NCBI RefSeq assembly: GCF_033958435.1 | Contig: NC_134137.1 | Location: forward strand, 123,106,001 to 123,170,000 | Direction of reading: 5' to 3' | Source: Carettochelys insculpta | Taxonomy: Eukaryota; Chordata; Testudines; Carettochelyidae | Length of the DNA stretch: 64,000 nucleotides | Shown: one piece after another, positions 41,825-53,405 of the stretch | Layout of the letters: the number at the start of each line of letters is the position of its first letter | Position numbering within the stretch: the stretch's first letter is position 1 | The notes under the pieces: model-generated | The model's database searches: none | The model's input: only the letters and a program-made list of their open reading frames with translations | What the model was told of the DNA's origin: nothing | Made by a program: the position numbers and the translations under genes

Positions 41825-44800
41825 CTGGAGAAAATGCAATAATATATTATACATTATACATTTGATAAAAGCAAACCAAACAAATCATACATGGCATAAG
41901 ACCAATTAGAGGCAGAATGTAAAGAAAACTCGGTGGTTCATCCAAAAGCGTATATGGATAATTTTATTAAATGGATATATTTCAGAATTAAGCAGCAGGA
42001 ACGTGACTTCCGCTTAAAACAGTCCAGGCTACACCAGGCTACTCTTTTATAAACTTCTGACAAAGCCTTGAAATTAAAATCAAACTGTCACAATTTTTAA
42101 ACATTTCTTTTAGAAATAGAAAACTAGCCTTGCATGAGTTGAGCAAAACAATCTTGCTAAATTAGACTCTGGCAACAAATCACCTATTTTAAACAGACTT
42201 CTATTTGATATAGTGCTTGGTATAGTAGAGCTCTCTGGTCAGGAGGAACTTGGGTTTACTTCCTCTGGAATATGAGAAATTAGGAATATCAGCTAGTTAT
42301 TTTCAAAAAAGATCTTCAATGAGTTTAAATCTGGCAACAGAACTATATTAATAAATATCAAAAGCTTTGGACAAATAATAACCACTCTGGAAAACTTAAA
42401 TCTTGGAATCCACACCCTTTGCCTCACCAGATTCTCTCCCACTTTCCTCTCTTGTGCTTATACCTCTGTATTTTCTTTCCCTGGCACATCTGTATTTGCT
42501 TTTGTGTAAGAAAAAATTCTCACACACCACAAGGATTTCTTCAATTTTGTTATTCATTTTATAAATAAAAATTTAGAAGAGGGCAGCATGCCAAATGGAA
42601 ACCTGGTAATGGAAATAAGCTTAGATAAATAAGCCCTAGGCAGTATTATTAAGAAATATGCCTGTTCAAAGCACTTTTGCCATCCTTTCTCACAGTTTCT
42701 TTGCACTCACTCTCAGTTATACAAAGAAATGAACCTTGTATTTTCACGTCATAGTTATTGACACAAACATGCCATCTTTATAGTAATGTATACTAGGGAT
42801 CTCTACATAAAAGAAAATATTTAAGTTTGCATATGAGACTAGAAGTGACATTTAACTACCCCCTAGGAATTGCCAGCACCACTGTAATCTAGGCAGACAG
42901 CAGCAAATTCTTCCAGTCCCCCTTCTTGCACTATCCGAACCCTTTGATATACCTAACTGATTGTAGCAAAGCAGATAGCTTGCAGTTTCTGAGTTTGTAA
43001 AGGCAAACCCTGAGCTTGCCTACTTGCTACAGTAGCAAGTTAGAGTTACTGCTCTCATTCAGTAAAAATAAGATCCAGACACAAACAGTTCCCTGCATCT
43101 TTAGCATCACTCAGACAAAGCTTTTCCCTCCCCAGTGTCACTAATTTCAATCCTTGCCCCCATTCACCTCTTTTGTGGCCGGGTCCTCTTTCCTCCTCTT
43201 TCTGCACTCTCTGTCTCCCCTGAACTGGAATCAAACAGCCAGATCCCAATGCCTTTTGTCCACCCACAGAGGTAGATTTGAGAAGCAGCGTTCTCCTTTT
43301 TAAAGGGACAGTACATGGCACAGAGCTCCAGCCCCAGAGGAGCATAACATTGACTAGAGCAAGTGCATGCCACGTCCTGTAGAACACGGCACACTACTGA
43401 CGCAAAGGCAGTCGTGCTCCATGCCAGCTAGAAGGCTCACCGTGTTCCCCTTTTCAGAGTGGGGAGTGCGTGTGTCAGAGCTGGGTTGTTGGGGGAGGGA
43501 AGACAGAGTGCAAGTGAGGACGGGTGATGGAGATGACTCAGAAAATAATTTTCTGGGCCATGCATGGGGAACAGAGTGAGGGAATGAGGAGAGGGGTGAA
43601 GAGGGAGGGAGAAAAGATAAAAGACAGGATCAGAGAGAGGCAGGGAATGAGTAAGAGAAGGAACTAAAATGATTGTGGATGAGGAAAGGTGAGGGCGGGT
43701 GAGAAGAGGATGGGAACCAGAGAAACAAGGGTGTGATTAACCAATGTAAGCAGTGGTCAAAGGGAATGAGGGAGACATATTAGGTGGGAAGGCAGGCTAG
43801 GGATGAATGAAACACAGGGGCAAAAGAGAGAAGGTTTGATGTGCTCATGAGTGCATAAGTGGTTCAATAAAAAAGGGCAAAATCCCAAATACAAACAAGG
43901 GAGATAAAGGAGAGATGTATAAATAAAGTCAAAAGGCTTAAGAAGCAATTACACATTTGAGTCATCCAGTAGCCCCAGAATCAGCAGTGTGGAGTCCGGG
44001 AAGTCCTCCTGATAGAGCAGCACAACATGATCAGCCATTCAGTAGGTGAGCGGCATCCTCCACTGTACTGCAGCTACACTGACGGCTGCTCCTGAGACCC
44101 CCACCTGTGGTGATTTGCCAAACACCTCCCCTACCACATCTGCTTGAGCTGGTACTAATGACAGCAGGGCTGCTTGAAGCCTGGCAATCCCTCCCCAAGC
44201 TGAGTTAGGAGATAAGAGTTTCTTACCTAGGAATTAGCTCATTGTCATTCTACTCACCACAGTATGGCAGTATCTACCCTAGGTGTGGTCAGTCACATAG
44301 CACAGATTGGTCTTCTACTGGTGAGTCAGTGGCGAGGCACTTCCCCCTATCTTTTGGAAAGTGCTGGTTCTGGCGTCTCCTGAAATTTGTCAGGGCGGTT
44401 CTTTGCTGCAGTTGAATGCTTGCTGTTAGGAAATGGGAAATTAGTTAGGCCTGGTAGCCATCAGTGTTTCCTGATTGCATGGCCTCTGTTATTCTCATCA
44501 TTTTGATTCAGTTGTACATCAGCCAGCTTTGTATGGGAAGAGGTTAACCACAGGTGTATTGTATAAAGCCTCCGCTCAGTCCAGTACAATGCAAATGTAA
44601 GTTCTGTAATTTTCAGTCACTGCTGGTTTTGAGCCCTGCAAAAGAACCCACCTGAGAAAGCGAAAGAGGCCCCATCAAGAGAAGATCAAAGTCCCATCTG
44701 CTATTAGCTGATGGCTCAAGGTCATGTAGAGTCCTGGGCCTGTGGTGATGACTCATGGTCATACATTGTCTTGGAGCAGTGGGACAGGACAAGGAACTGC

Positions 44801-45976
44801 TGGACTGAAATGTATAAAAAGATGGGTGCACAGGTATAAGGGAGTTCTCCTTGCCATAATCACTGTTCATGAATTAGTCTTGGCTGGATGGGGATGCAGG
44901 GGGAGCCCTGGGTTCTTCCCCATCTCCAGAGGCTAGATTGTACTGACTCCTGCGTACTACACTGACAAGAGAACACCAGATGACAGGGGAGCGAGCTGAC
45001 AAGGGGAGTTGTACGATCAGTCCTTGTGCAACTCTGTGCCTGTGTGAGTGAATGAGCTCAGGAGGGTAGGAGTGGGTGTGGGGTTGTGCTTGAAAACTAG
45101 CTCCCCTTTTCCTGTAATCCAACAGTGATATTTAATAAAATACATATGAGTGTAACCCTGAGGTTGTCTTAGTGGAAATAAGGTAACAGCATTTTCCATC
45201 AGGGCACTGAGAGCCACTTCTGAGTTGTGCTGTGTTTTCATGTTAGCTTCTCAAGTTTAGCCCACAGGCTTGTTTAGAAGGACATTTCTGTTCTTTGTCT
45301 CTGGAGCTGTCGTGGTGAGCTGGTCTGTATCGGTAAATGCATGGGTTAGAGATACTCATAGATAAGGTGGTTTTGGGCCACATGCCACCTGTTGTCCACT
45401 CAAGAAGATGTTGAACTCTGGTGAGGCATTGGTGTGGGTGAGACAGAAGTGTGACAACATTGCCTTTGGTACAAGGGGCTTACGTCTCCAATTCTTGGAA
45501 CAGCAATTGATGGCTGGCGTGACTAGTTCAGGTAGCCCTTAGTTTTTTTGAAGTCTCTGTCTCCTGAAGCTAGGCAGATACCATCTTCATTCTTAAATGT
45601 CCTCGAAATTGTTGGAGGCAGGAATCCTGTAAACATATTTTAAAATGTTTGAGCAAGAACACATCCCTGAGGGAGCCCCATCCTCTAGGTCCTCCAAATG
45701 CTCAATTTATTGCCTAGTATTGCTTGGAATTGTCTGTTTCAAAGCATCATTTCTGAAGTGATAAACACACGTGGAGGTAACATCACTGACATCATCACTG
45801 ACATCAGCACAGCTGTGTGCTAGGTGGTGTCATATTCTCAAGAAATACGGCCCATGTCTTCTCTTTCTATTGGAAACTCTATTCTCGATGGGTGCTCAGA
45901 GCAAGCGCTTGGTCAGATTCCCAAAAACTTGAAGCCTGCTGTACTGTGGACGCGATTCATTGCAGGATTAGTCATT
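41825..45976. other. Region upstream of the first coding exon
   Basis: Probably the first SLC5A7 intron and flank. No CpG-rich promoter or non-coding exon could be recognised. A purine-rich plus-strand tract spans about 43560-43940. No coding gene was found. Confidence 0.4.
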
Positions 45977-46240
45977 CTAGAGTTTGAAAACACAGTTGAG
46001 ATGCGATTCTGGATAGGAGCTAAATAGAAGGGAGCAGTCTTTTCTTGATTTTTTGGGTATAGCTACCACCTTACCTTCCTGCCATGTATTAGGCATCTTG
46101 TTCTCTTCAATGTCACAGGATATGAAAATTGACAGCCATTTTACGGTCTTCTTGCCAGGGTGTGGTAGCATTTCTCGTGTTACCTTGTCAAGACCACCTG
46201 TTCTTAGACAGTACCTAGCAGGGAAGGTGGGACACACTCA
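45977..46240 (-). mobile_element. Decayed LINE RT fragment
   Basis: The minus strand reads GGLDKVTREMLPHPGKKTV, then WQEGKVVAIPKKSRKDCSLL, then SYPESHLNCVFKL. This fits the start of a LINE RT, where families carry a IPKPGKD...SYRPISL...KLLE pattern. The clade cannot be fixed. Decayed sequence of the same element may extend left to about 45240. Confidence 0.5.
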
Positions 46241-48038
46241 CTGCCGTCCTTGACAACCACTCTATCACTTAAAAGGGGCCCCAGTGTGGGACAGAAGTCA
46301 AAGTGAAGAAATGGTTCCTGGCTGATATTCAGAACTGTCTTTCCTGTAATTATACACCCATTCTAGCAGACCTGCTCAGAGCCTCATTTCCTATTTACAG
46401 CGCTACCAACTCTTACTATTTTTCTTCATGAGGATAGTTACATTTGTCTTAAAGCTTTAGCTCATGGAATTGTATGAATTCCTTAGATTCTCACACCTTT
46501 CATTAAACAAACCGCTGTAGTCTCCATGCTTGTTGACAAAAGCTTAAAAACATGCAGACTCCAAAAATCCCTGGGAGAGAACCCCAAAACGTTATTTAAA
46601 ATCTCACGATTTTAAGCAGATATTGTGATTTTAATTAACACGTGGCATTGTCACCGAGCTTTCCGCACCCATGGCAGGTAACACTGCAGGAAGTTGGAAC
46701 TCTTCATGGCTTCTTGAGGGAAGAAATATACAGAAACGATACTTCTGATAAAATCCAGAAGTCAGGTTCCTTGCATGTTGAAAAACTTTGTCTTTTTAAA
46801 AAGCCAGGATTGTACAGTATAGGGACAATATGATTGTCCTCAGCATGGATCTGACATAAAATCCTAAACTAGAGCTAGACTGTCATCTGCTTAGACAGAG
46901 GCCTGGCAGACAATGAAAATTCACAGCCCCTCCCCTATCGACTTCAGTGGATCCAAATTTCACACCTGCAGTTCAAGATTAAACAAGCTAACTTTTTTTT
47001 TTTTTTTTTTATGGTTATAAGCCTTGGGGACAAAAATCTCACTCCTGAAAATTGTCCTAACTAAGTTTGTCCATTTGAAACTCAGAAATGGACTAACACC
47101 TTCACAATTATTCATCTCCGGCGAAAACTAGTGAACAGGTCCACCGTGTACATCTGCCTCATTCTCTACGTAGCTATTTTCCTGAAGACATGTTAAATTA
47201 TGTATTTTGCTATAAGGAGTTAATCAGATTTCTAGGTTCATTGAGCTCTGATATAGGATTGGATCCCCAGGCTCCCTTTGCTGCTTCTAAGTGGTCTCAC
47301 TCCACTGCCTGAGAAGAGACTGTCGTTGCAGTTTTGTCCTGGATTGGAGCCATGTAAACCAGCAGCATTAACTACTTAGTACCCCCAATCCCAGAAGTAT
47401 TCATTCAGCAGCACAGCAACTCAGATGTTGGATTTACAACTGGGATCCTAACACGTTCCTTTTGTACCCTCCCAAGTCCTTCAGTCTACTGGCTAGTAGT
47501 TCCACAGGGGATCAGGGCCGTATAGCATCATCCCTGGGCATTCCTTACTCTGCACCCAGAGTAATGATGTCTGTATTATTTTATGTAAAAACCCCTGTGT
47601 TAAAATCATTATTAAGATTGAAAAATCAAGCTCTTAAAAGCTAGGATCCACCTGAATAAATCTGCCTGTGCAGCCATAATTCAGCCCACTTCTGTGTATG
47701 GATTACGAGATGGTCTTTAATTACCTGGCCACGTATTAATTTTCCCCACTTCCCAGGGATTATTCAGAAGCCAGAAGCAGGCTATATAGCTTCTCTTTCT
47801 TGTTCGTTGCAAAGGTTGGGTGGTGTGTAGAATTTGTAGTAGTGGGACAGGTGCAGCTAGGCCTACCTATTGATAAAATAGGCCTCAGTGAAAGGGGAAG
47901 AACCGCCAAGTCTAGGTTAGAATTGCTGGTGGGAACACTGAGCAAAGAAGCCCTGATATTGTCCATTGGTCCTCAAAGGCATTTAAGGAGTTAGCGGACA
48001 CAGCCCAGGGGAACTTTGCCCAAAGTTTTGATCATATA
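46241..48038. other. Non-coding spacer with a poly-T run
   Basis: A run of about 20 T lies at 46991-47010. No gene or clear repeat otherwise. Confidence 0.4.
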
Positions 48039-48196
48039 AGCTGTGTCTACACGTGCACGCTACTTCGAAGTAGCGGCACTAACTTCGAAATAGCGCCCGT
48101 CACGGCTACACGTGTTGGGCGCTATTTCGATGTTAACATCGACATTAGGCGGCGAGACGTCGAAGCCGCTAACCCCATGAGAGGATGGGAATAGCG

Positions 48197-48227
48197 CCCT
48201 ACTTTGACGTTCAACGTCGAAGTAGGG
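48197..48227. repeat. 31-bp subterminal palindrome, copy 2
   Basis: Same palindrome as at 15666-15696 with one mismatch in the left arm (ccctactttgacgtt). Confidence 0.8.
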
Positions 48228-49303
48228 ACCGTGTAGTTGTTGCGCGTCCTGCAACATCGAAATTGCGGGGTCCTCCATGGCGGCCATCAGCTGAGGGGTT
48301 GAGAGACGCTCTCTCCAGCCCCTCAGCTCAATGGTGGCCACGTGGAGCAGCCCCTTAAAGGTTCCCGCCCCCTCCCTTCCTGTGCAGGAAGCTGAGAGAA
48401 CGTGCAGGCGGCAGCCCAGACACGCGGCCAGCATGCACGTCTCTGAGCCACCACTGTCTGCCACCCCAGCTGCGATGGCCACCCAGCAGCCCCCCCAGCG
48501 CCCCCAGGGGACCCCCCCAAGGAGAGCCAGGGCAGTCAGGGCTCGCGGGCTGGCAGCCAGGCCGGGAAGCGGAAGCAGGGCCCCTCCTGGACGGAGGCTG
48601 AGCTTTGTGACCTGCTGGGGCACTGGAGCGAGGAGGAGGTGCTCCAGATAATGGGGAGCAAGAGGCAGAACGCGGATGCGTTCGCTCAGCTGGCGAGGGC
48701 CTGGCCACCCGAGGTCACCCTGCCCGCACTCCGGACCATGTCCGATCTGGGGCCGCCCCCGTCACTTGCCCCTTTTACAGGGAGCTCAGGGACATCCTGG
48801 GCCCCCGGCACACCTCCTCCCCTCTGGCCACTCTTGATACCTCGGCTGAGGAGCCCCAGCAGGCCCCGGAGCCGGAGTCCGCCCCGGAGGTAAGCCCTGC
48901 ACCCCGGGGGCCCCCCTGGAGCCCACCCCCAGGGCACCAGAGCAGGAGGAGGAGGAGGAGGAGGGGGACTCCTCCTCTACTGACACCGGCCTGCACATCC
49001 TCCTGCCATCCCGGAGCAGCAGTCGGGTGTCCGCCCCCCGGGTGTCCCCCGACCGTGGGAGTGGACCTACAGGCATGTACCCCCCCGGTGTACACCCCCG
49101 GGGTTGAGGGCCGGGGGTAATAGATATGTGCCCAGGGCCCTCCACATGCCCAGATGGCCATGGTCCCAAGGACAGCAGTGCCATGTCCCTCACAGGAGTG
49201 CATCAGCCCCTGCCCCCCCCACAGCACGACAGTGCCATGCCCCATCCCCGGGGCTGGGGGGAGCGGAACCTCTAGGGTCCCCCGGGAGGAGGGGGTGGGA
49301 CAC

Positions 49304-49304
<1 letters not shown>

Positions 49305-49337
<33 letters not shown>
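49305..49337 (+). repeat. CAG trinucleotide repeat (11 units)
   Basis: Eleven CAG units in the intron region of copy 2. Copy 1 has only a short CTG/CCG remnant at the matching place (about 12313). Confidence 0.9.
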
Positions 49338-49340
<3 letters not shown>

Positions 49341-49780
49341 GTGATAGAGTGGGGGGAGTGCAAATGCGAGTCTCAGGCTAGATATGGGCAACAAGCTGAA
49401 TAGCTCCCAGTGGCTAAGGATGATCCTGGGGCTACAACTGGCAGGTTACACCTCTGCCCTGAACAAAGAGGAGGGAGGAGCCGAGCTGGTTTTGAATCGG
49501 GGGGGGGGTGCAGGTAGAGGCTAGGGGAAGGGAGAGCTGGAAGGCAGCCAGCCTGAGGAGGGGGAAAGCTACACCCCAGAGGGGCACCCCTTGGGGTCTT
49601 CTCCCCAGGACGGGTTGGAAGGACTGTCTCTGACTGCTGTACTGTCACTTCTGGGAGAAACTGGGCATCTGTTGCCTAAGAAACCTCTCCTGTCAGACCC
49701 TGCTGAGTGAAGTGAAAGTCACTCCCACCGGGGGACGGGGTGCAGTGCAGGGGGACCCTTGAACCCCATCACAGCAGCAT
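49341..49780. other. Extra sequence inside Harbinger copy 2
   Basis: About 440 bp with no counterpart in copy 1, lying between the CAG tract and the sequence ctcccggggacgggg that follows it in copy 1. It accounts for most of the length difference between copies. It has no recognised coding content or terminal repeat. Confidence 0.6.
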
Positions 49781-50849
49781 CTCCCGGGGACGGGGATGGG
49801 GAACCTGCAGCACAGGGCTGGGGGGACAAAGGCCACGGCTCGGGGCCCACACTAACGCCTGTCTCCACTCTTCTTCCTTCCCTCCTGTGTACTGCAGCTG
49901 CACCATCGGAAGAACCGGAGAGCGCCGGCGAGGCTTCAGTGGTCCCGGAATCCCTTCTGGGGCCATCGCTCCAGGCCAGCCCCTCGGCGGAGGACCAACC
50001 AGCCCCATGGCAGGCAAGATGGCGGACCCAGCACCACCACCCGACAGCGACGGACCCCCAGCTGCTGGCCCTCCACCGCCAGCAGCTGGAGGTCGTGGAG
50101 CAGCGCCTGTGCCTGGAGCAATGCCACCTCCATCTCCAGGAGTGGGCGCTGGCCTGGCGCCAAGAGGCATGGGGTGCCTACATGGACACCTTCAACCGGC
50201 TAGTGGACTACCTGGCCCTGCATGCTGCGCCGGCCGCCGCTGCGCCCGCCCTGAGTGCTCCACCCGCCACGCCACCCGCTGCTCTGCTCATCGCCGCGCC
50301 ATCCGCCGTCGCCCCGCCACCCGCCACCGAGGGCCGTTCCGCCGAGGGAGACCTGGGGCCAGCTGAGACTCGCCAGACATATCTGCTGGTCCGCCCGGCC
50401 CCCAGCCAGCCCCGGACAGGGCTGCGGCCAAGGCGGGGCTCCTGGCTGCCCACCCCCAGTGCCGGACTATAGGGGCGTGGGACCCAGGATGTGCCCCCCC
50501 CTTGTATATAGTTTGGATTTATTTATTTGTGCCCCCCATTTGCCCAGTCTGATCCTTCCCCCCTCCAAGTAAATAGTTCTCCCCTTCCTTGTAATCCCTG
50601 TTTTTTTTGGTTAATATATGCATACTTATTTAATATTCAATTATAGTTAGAAGTTCTTGTATATAGTTTAGTATTAGTTAAAATAACAGTTCAAAGAAAA
50701 CCAGTTTGATTTTACAAACAAGTGCGTGCTTTTATTTGTCCAGGAAAAGTGGGGTGGGGGTGTGCTGTTGGGTGCTCCGTGGTGTGGGCGTAGGGGCAGG
50801 GAGTGTTGTGGAGGAAGCGGGGGGGGTGCAGTGGGGGGCATGGCAGCGT

Positions 50850-52133
50850 TCACCTCGCGGCCTCATTGAAGTGCACCCGCAGGGCCTCCCAGACCCGGGT
50901 CCCTTCGGGGTCCACCTGGCGACTGGGGGCAGCGGGTGGCTGCACGTCAGCCCTGCCGGCCTCCACAGCCCAGCCCTGAAAGAAGGCCTCCCCCTTGCTC
51001 TCCACCAGATTGTGTAGGGCGCTGCATGCACCCACAATCTGGGGGCTGTTGGTGGGGCCCGCATCCAGGCGGGTGAGGAGACATCTCCAGCACCCTTTGA
51101 GGCGGCCAAATGAGTGCTTCACCACCTGGCGCGCGTGGTTCAGGCGCTGGTTGAAGCGCTCCTGGCTGGCAGAGAGATGGCCCGTGTACGGGTGCATGAG
51201 CCAGGGCCGGAGGGGGTATGCCGCATCTGCGACAACGCAGAGGGGCATGGTGGTGTCCCCCACAGGGATCTCCTGCTGGGGGATGTAGGTCCCTGCCTCC
51301 AGCCAGCGGCACAGGCCCGAGTTCCGGAAAACCCGGGCGTCATGGGTGCTGCCAGGCCAGCCCACATAAACGTCCTGGAAACGGCCCTGGCTGTCCACCA
51401 AGGCCTAGAGGACCACTGAGTGGTAGCCCTTGCGGTTTATGGAGCGTCCTCCACTGTGCACCGGGGCGCGGATGGGTATGTGAGTCCCATCCAGAGCCCC
51501 GAAGCAATTGGGCAAGCCCAGGGTGGCAAAGCCCACGATGGTGGCATCTGGGTCCCCCAGCCTCATGAGCCTGTGGAGGAGCATGGCGTTGATGGTGCGC
51601 ACGACCTGCAGGGGAAGCACATGGTAGAGCACCAATGAGGGGTGAGCAGGGTGTGCATGGCCCTCCCCTCTCCTCCCCTCCCCTCCCCTCCTCTGCTCTG
51701 CCCTGCCCTGCCCGGGCCCCCCTGCCCTGCCAGGGCTTCCTCCCCCACCTCCCCCCGTGGGTCCTCTTACCTCCATGAGGACAGACCCGACGGTGGCCTT
51801 GCTGACGCCAAACTGCTGTCCCACGGATCGGTAGCTGTCTGGAGTGGCCAGCTTCCAGACAGTGATGCCGACCCGTTTCTCCACGGGGAGGGCATGCCTC
51901 ATGGAGGTGTCCTGGTGCCTGAGTGCGGGGGTGAGCCACTGGCGTAGCTCCATAAATGTCTGCCGGCTCATCCTGAAGTTCCTGAGCCAGCAGTCGTCGT
52001 CCCACTCCCCAAGCACCAGCCACTCCCACCAGTCGGTGCTGGTGGGGTAGCTCCACAGGCGGTGGCGTGTGAGGCGGGGGGGGGTTGGGGTGCTGCAGGG
52101 TTGGGGGTTGAGTCCTCCTCCCCTGCGGGCCAC
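50850..52133 (-). pseudogene. Harbinger DDE transposase, copy 2 (broken), exons 52133-51771 and 51605-50850
   Basis: The exon layout matches copy 1: exon 2 has exactly the same length (756 nt), and the intron at 51606-51770 uses the same GTAAGAGG donor and CCCTGCAG acceptor. Two faults disable it: a TAG at 51405-51407, where copy 1 has CAG (Gln after GYHSMVL), and the catalytic Glu block, which reads VVKHSFGRLKGCW where copy 1 has VVERTFGRLKGRW. The two Asp blocks (GALDGTHIPI, ADAAYPL) remain. Exon 1 opens without an ATG in phase. Confidence 0.9.
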
Positions 52134-52282
52134 TCCTCCTCCTGTGTGGCAAGGAGGTGTTCAGCTGCCTCCCGCATGGCATGGAGCAGGGCGAGCCCTG
52201 CTCCTGCAGGGGCGGCTGGGTGGACCTCTGGCTGCTGCTGCTGCTGCTGGGGGTCCATGCCTGCGTCGCCCGAGGTCTGCAT
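51968..52282 (-). CDS. Poly-glutamine ORF at the 5' side of Harbinger copy 2
   Basis: Homologous to the poly-Q frame of copy 1, with six Gln codons after MDP, then PEVHPAAPAGAGLALLHAM. It runs into the catalytic region in another phase, with a different offset from that in copy 1. Confidence 0.35.
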   Translation of the reverse strand: MQTSGDAGMDPQQQQQQPEVHPAAPAGAGLALLHAMREAAEHLLATQEEEWPAGEEDSTPNPAAPQPPPASHATACGATPPAPTGGSGWCLGSGTTTAGSGTSG

Positions 52283-52616
52283 GCCTATGGTTCTTCAGAC
52301 CGCGTGCTGTGCAGGCTGAGTGTGTCTGGGAGGGGCCCTTTAAGGGAGCGGCTAGCTGTTGCCCCGGAAGTGCTAGTCCGCCCTGTGACCCTGTCTGCAG
52401 CTGTGCCTGGCATCCCTATTTCGATGTGTGCTACTTTGGCGTGTAGACATTCCCTTGCTGCGCCTATTTCGATGTGGTGCTGCGCAACATCGATGTTGAA
52501 CATTGACGTTGCCAGCCCTGGAGGACGTGTAGATGTTATTCGTCGAAATAGCCTATTTCGATGTCTCCACATCGAAATAGGCTACTTCGAAGTAGGCTTC
52601 ACGTGTAGACGTAGCT

Positions 52617-52989
52617 ATAAAGAACAAGAAGTATGCCTCACAGTTAGAGTACTCCACACTCATTCAGCTTCCTTCTCTTAGCACAATGTCTGGTTGTCCT
52701 GACTGTGACAGCAGCAGGTTGATAAGGAGTTCTTGTGACTCTGTGGAGTAATGCAGGGGATATGCTAAGATGGGAAATGTGGGGAGAAGAACAACCAGAA
52801 CCTCTAGAAGCATGTCCTCTGGAATGGAGGTCAAAGCACTAAGGGGCATATGAATATTTGGCATATCTGGCACATAAAAATAACTTTCAAGGCTGTCTGC
52901 AATAGTGCCAGGTGAACATCTGTTTTCACTTTCAGATGGCATTGTAAATAAGAAGCAGGCAGCAGTATCTCCCATAAAGGTAAAGAAAC
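52617..52989. other. Non-coding spacer
   Basis: No gene or clear repeat was recognised. Confidence 0.4.
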
Positions 52990-53405
52990 TTGTTTAGTGA
53001 TTGGCTAAAGAAGAAGTAGGACTGAGTGGACTTGTAGGCTTTAAGTTTAACACTGTTTGTTACTGAGTGCAGTTGTGTAATACCATCCCTCACATTTGTA
53101 AGTTTCACTTTTGTGATAAAGAAATAACATTACGCACGAGTGAATTGAAAAATACTATTTCTTTTGTTTATCATTTTGAGTGCAAATATTAGTAGCAAAA
53201 ATAATATACCATGAGCACTGTACACTTTGTATTCTGTGTTGTAATTGAAACTGATGGTCTGGAAATGTGGAAAAACATCCAAAGTATTTATTACATTTCA
53301 CTGGGTATTCTGTTGTTAAACAGTATGATTAAAACTGCAATTAATCACAATTATTTCCTTAATTAATCATGTGAGTTAACTCTGATTAATCAGTTGCCCT
53401 AGATA
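52990..53405 (+). repeat. Interspersed repeat ending in gattaatc motifs, class not assigned
   Basis: The strings ggactgagtggacttgtagg, gtacactttgtattctgtgt and a closing series of gattaat motifs match a repeat recalled from turtle and archosaur genomes. No coding frame or terminal repeat allows classification. Confidence 0.45.

Larger units (their letters stand above)
48474..50472 (+). pseudogene. Harbinger SANT/Myb-like partner gene, copy 2 (broken)
   Basis: An ATG at 48474 starts MATQQPPQRPQGTPP, but the frame slips at a C homopolymer near 48508 relative to the domain that follows. The SANT/Myb part is recognisable in another phase (EEEVLQIMGSKRQNADAFAQ), then slips again near 48695. About 55-60 nt covering the last helix of the domain are missing near 48745 compared with copy 1. 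The last exon (about 49898-50472) is intact: a Leu/Gln/Glu-rich helix (RQQLEVVEQRLCLEQCHLHL) and ALAWRQEAWGAYMDTFNRLV, matching copy 1. The domain loss and frameshifts make it a pseudogene. Confidence 0.8.
48039..52616 (-). mobile_element. PIF/Harbinger DNA transposon, copy 2 (4578 bp)
   Basis: Ends agctgtgtctacacg (48039-48053) and cgtgtagacgtagct (52602-52616) form the same terminal inverted repeat as copy 1, and ATA flanks both sides (48036-48038 and 52617-52619). It is oriented opposite to copy 1: the transposase is on the minus strand at the right and the SANT/Myb-like gene on the plus strand at the left. It is about 400 bp longer than copy 1, mainly through extra sequence at 49341-49780. 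Both genes are broken. Confidence 0.92.

Noticed and set aside
49740..50366. Alternative plus-strand frame over the partner gene of copy 2
   Set aside because: It overlaps the conserved coding frame 49898-50472 in another phase and is not shared with copy 1.
52157..52681. Plus-strand open frame at the right end of Harbinger copy 2
   Set aside because: It is antisense to the poly-Q frame and crosses the transposon end into unique sequence.
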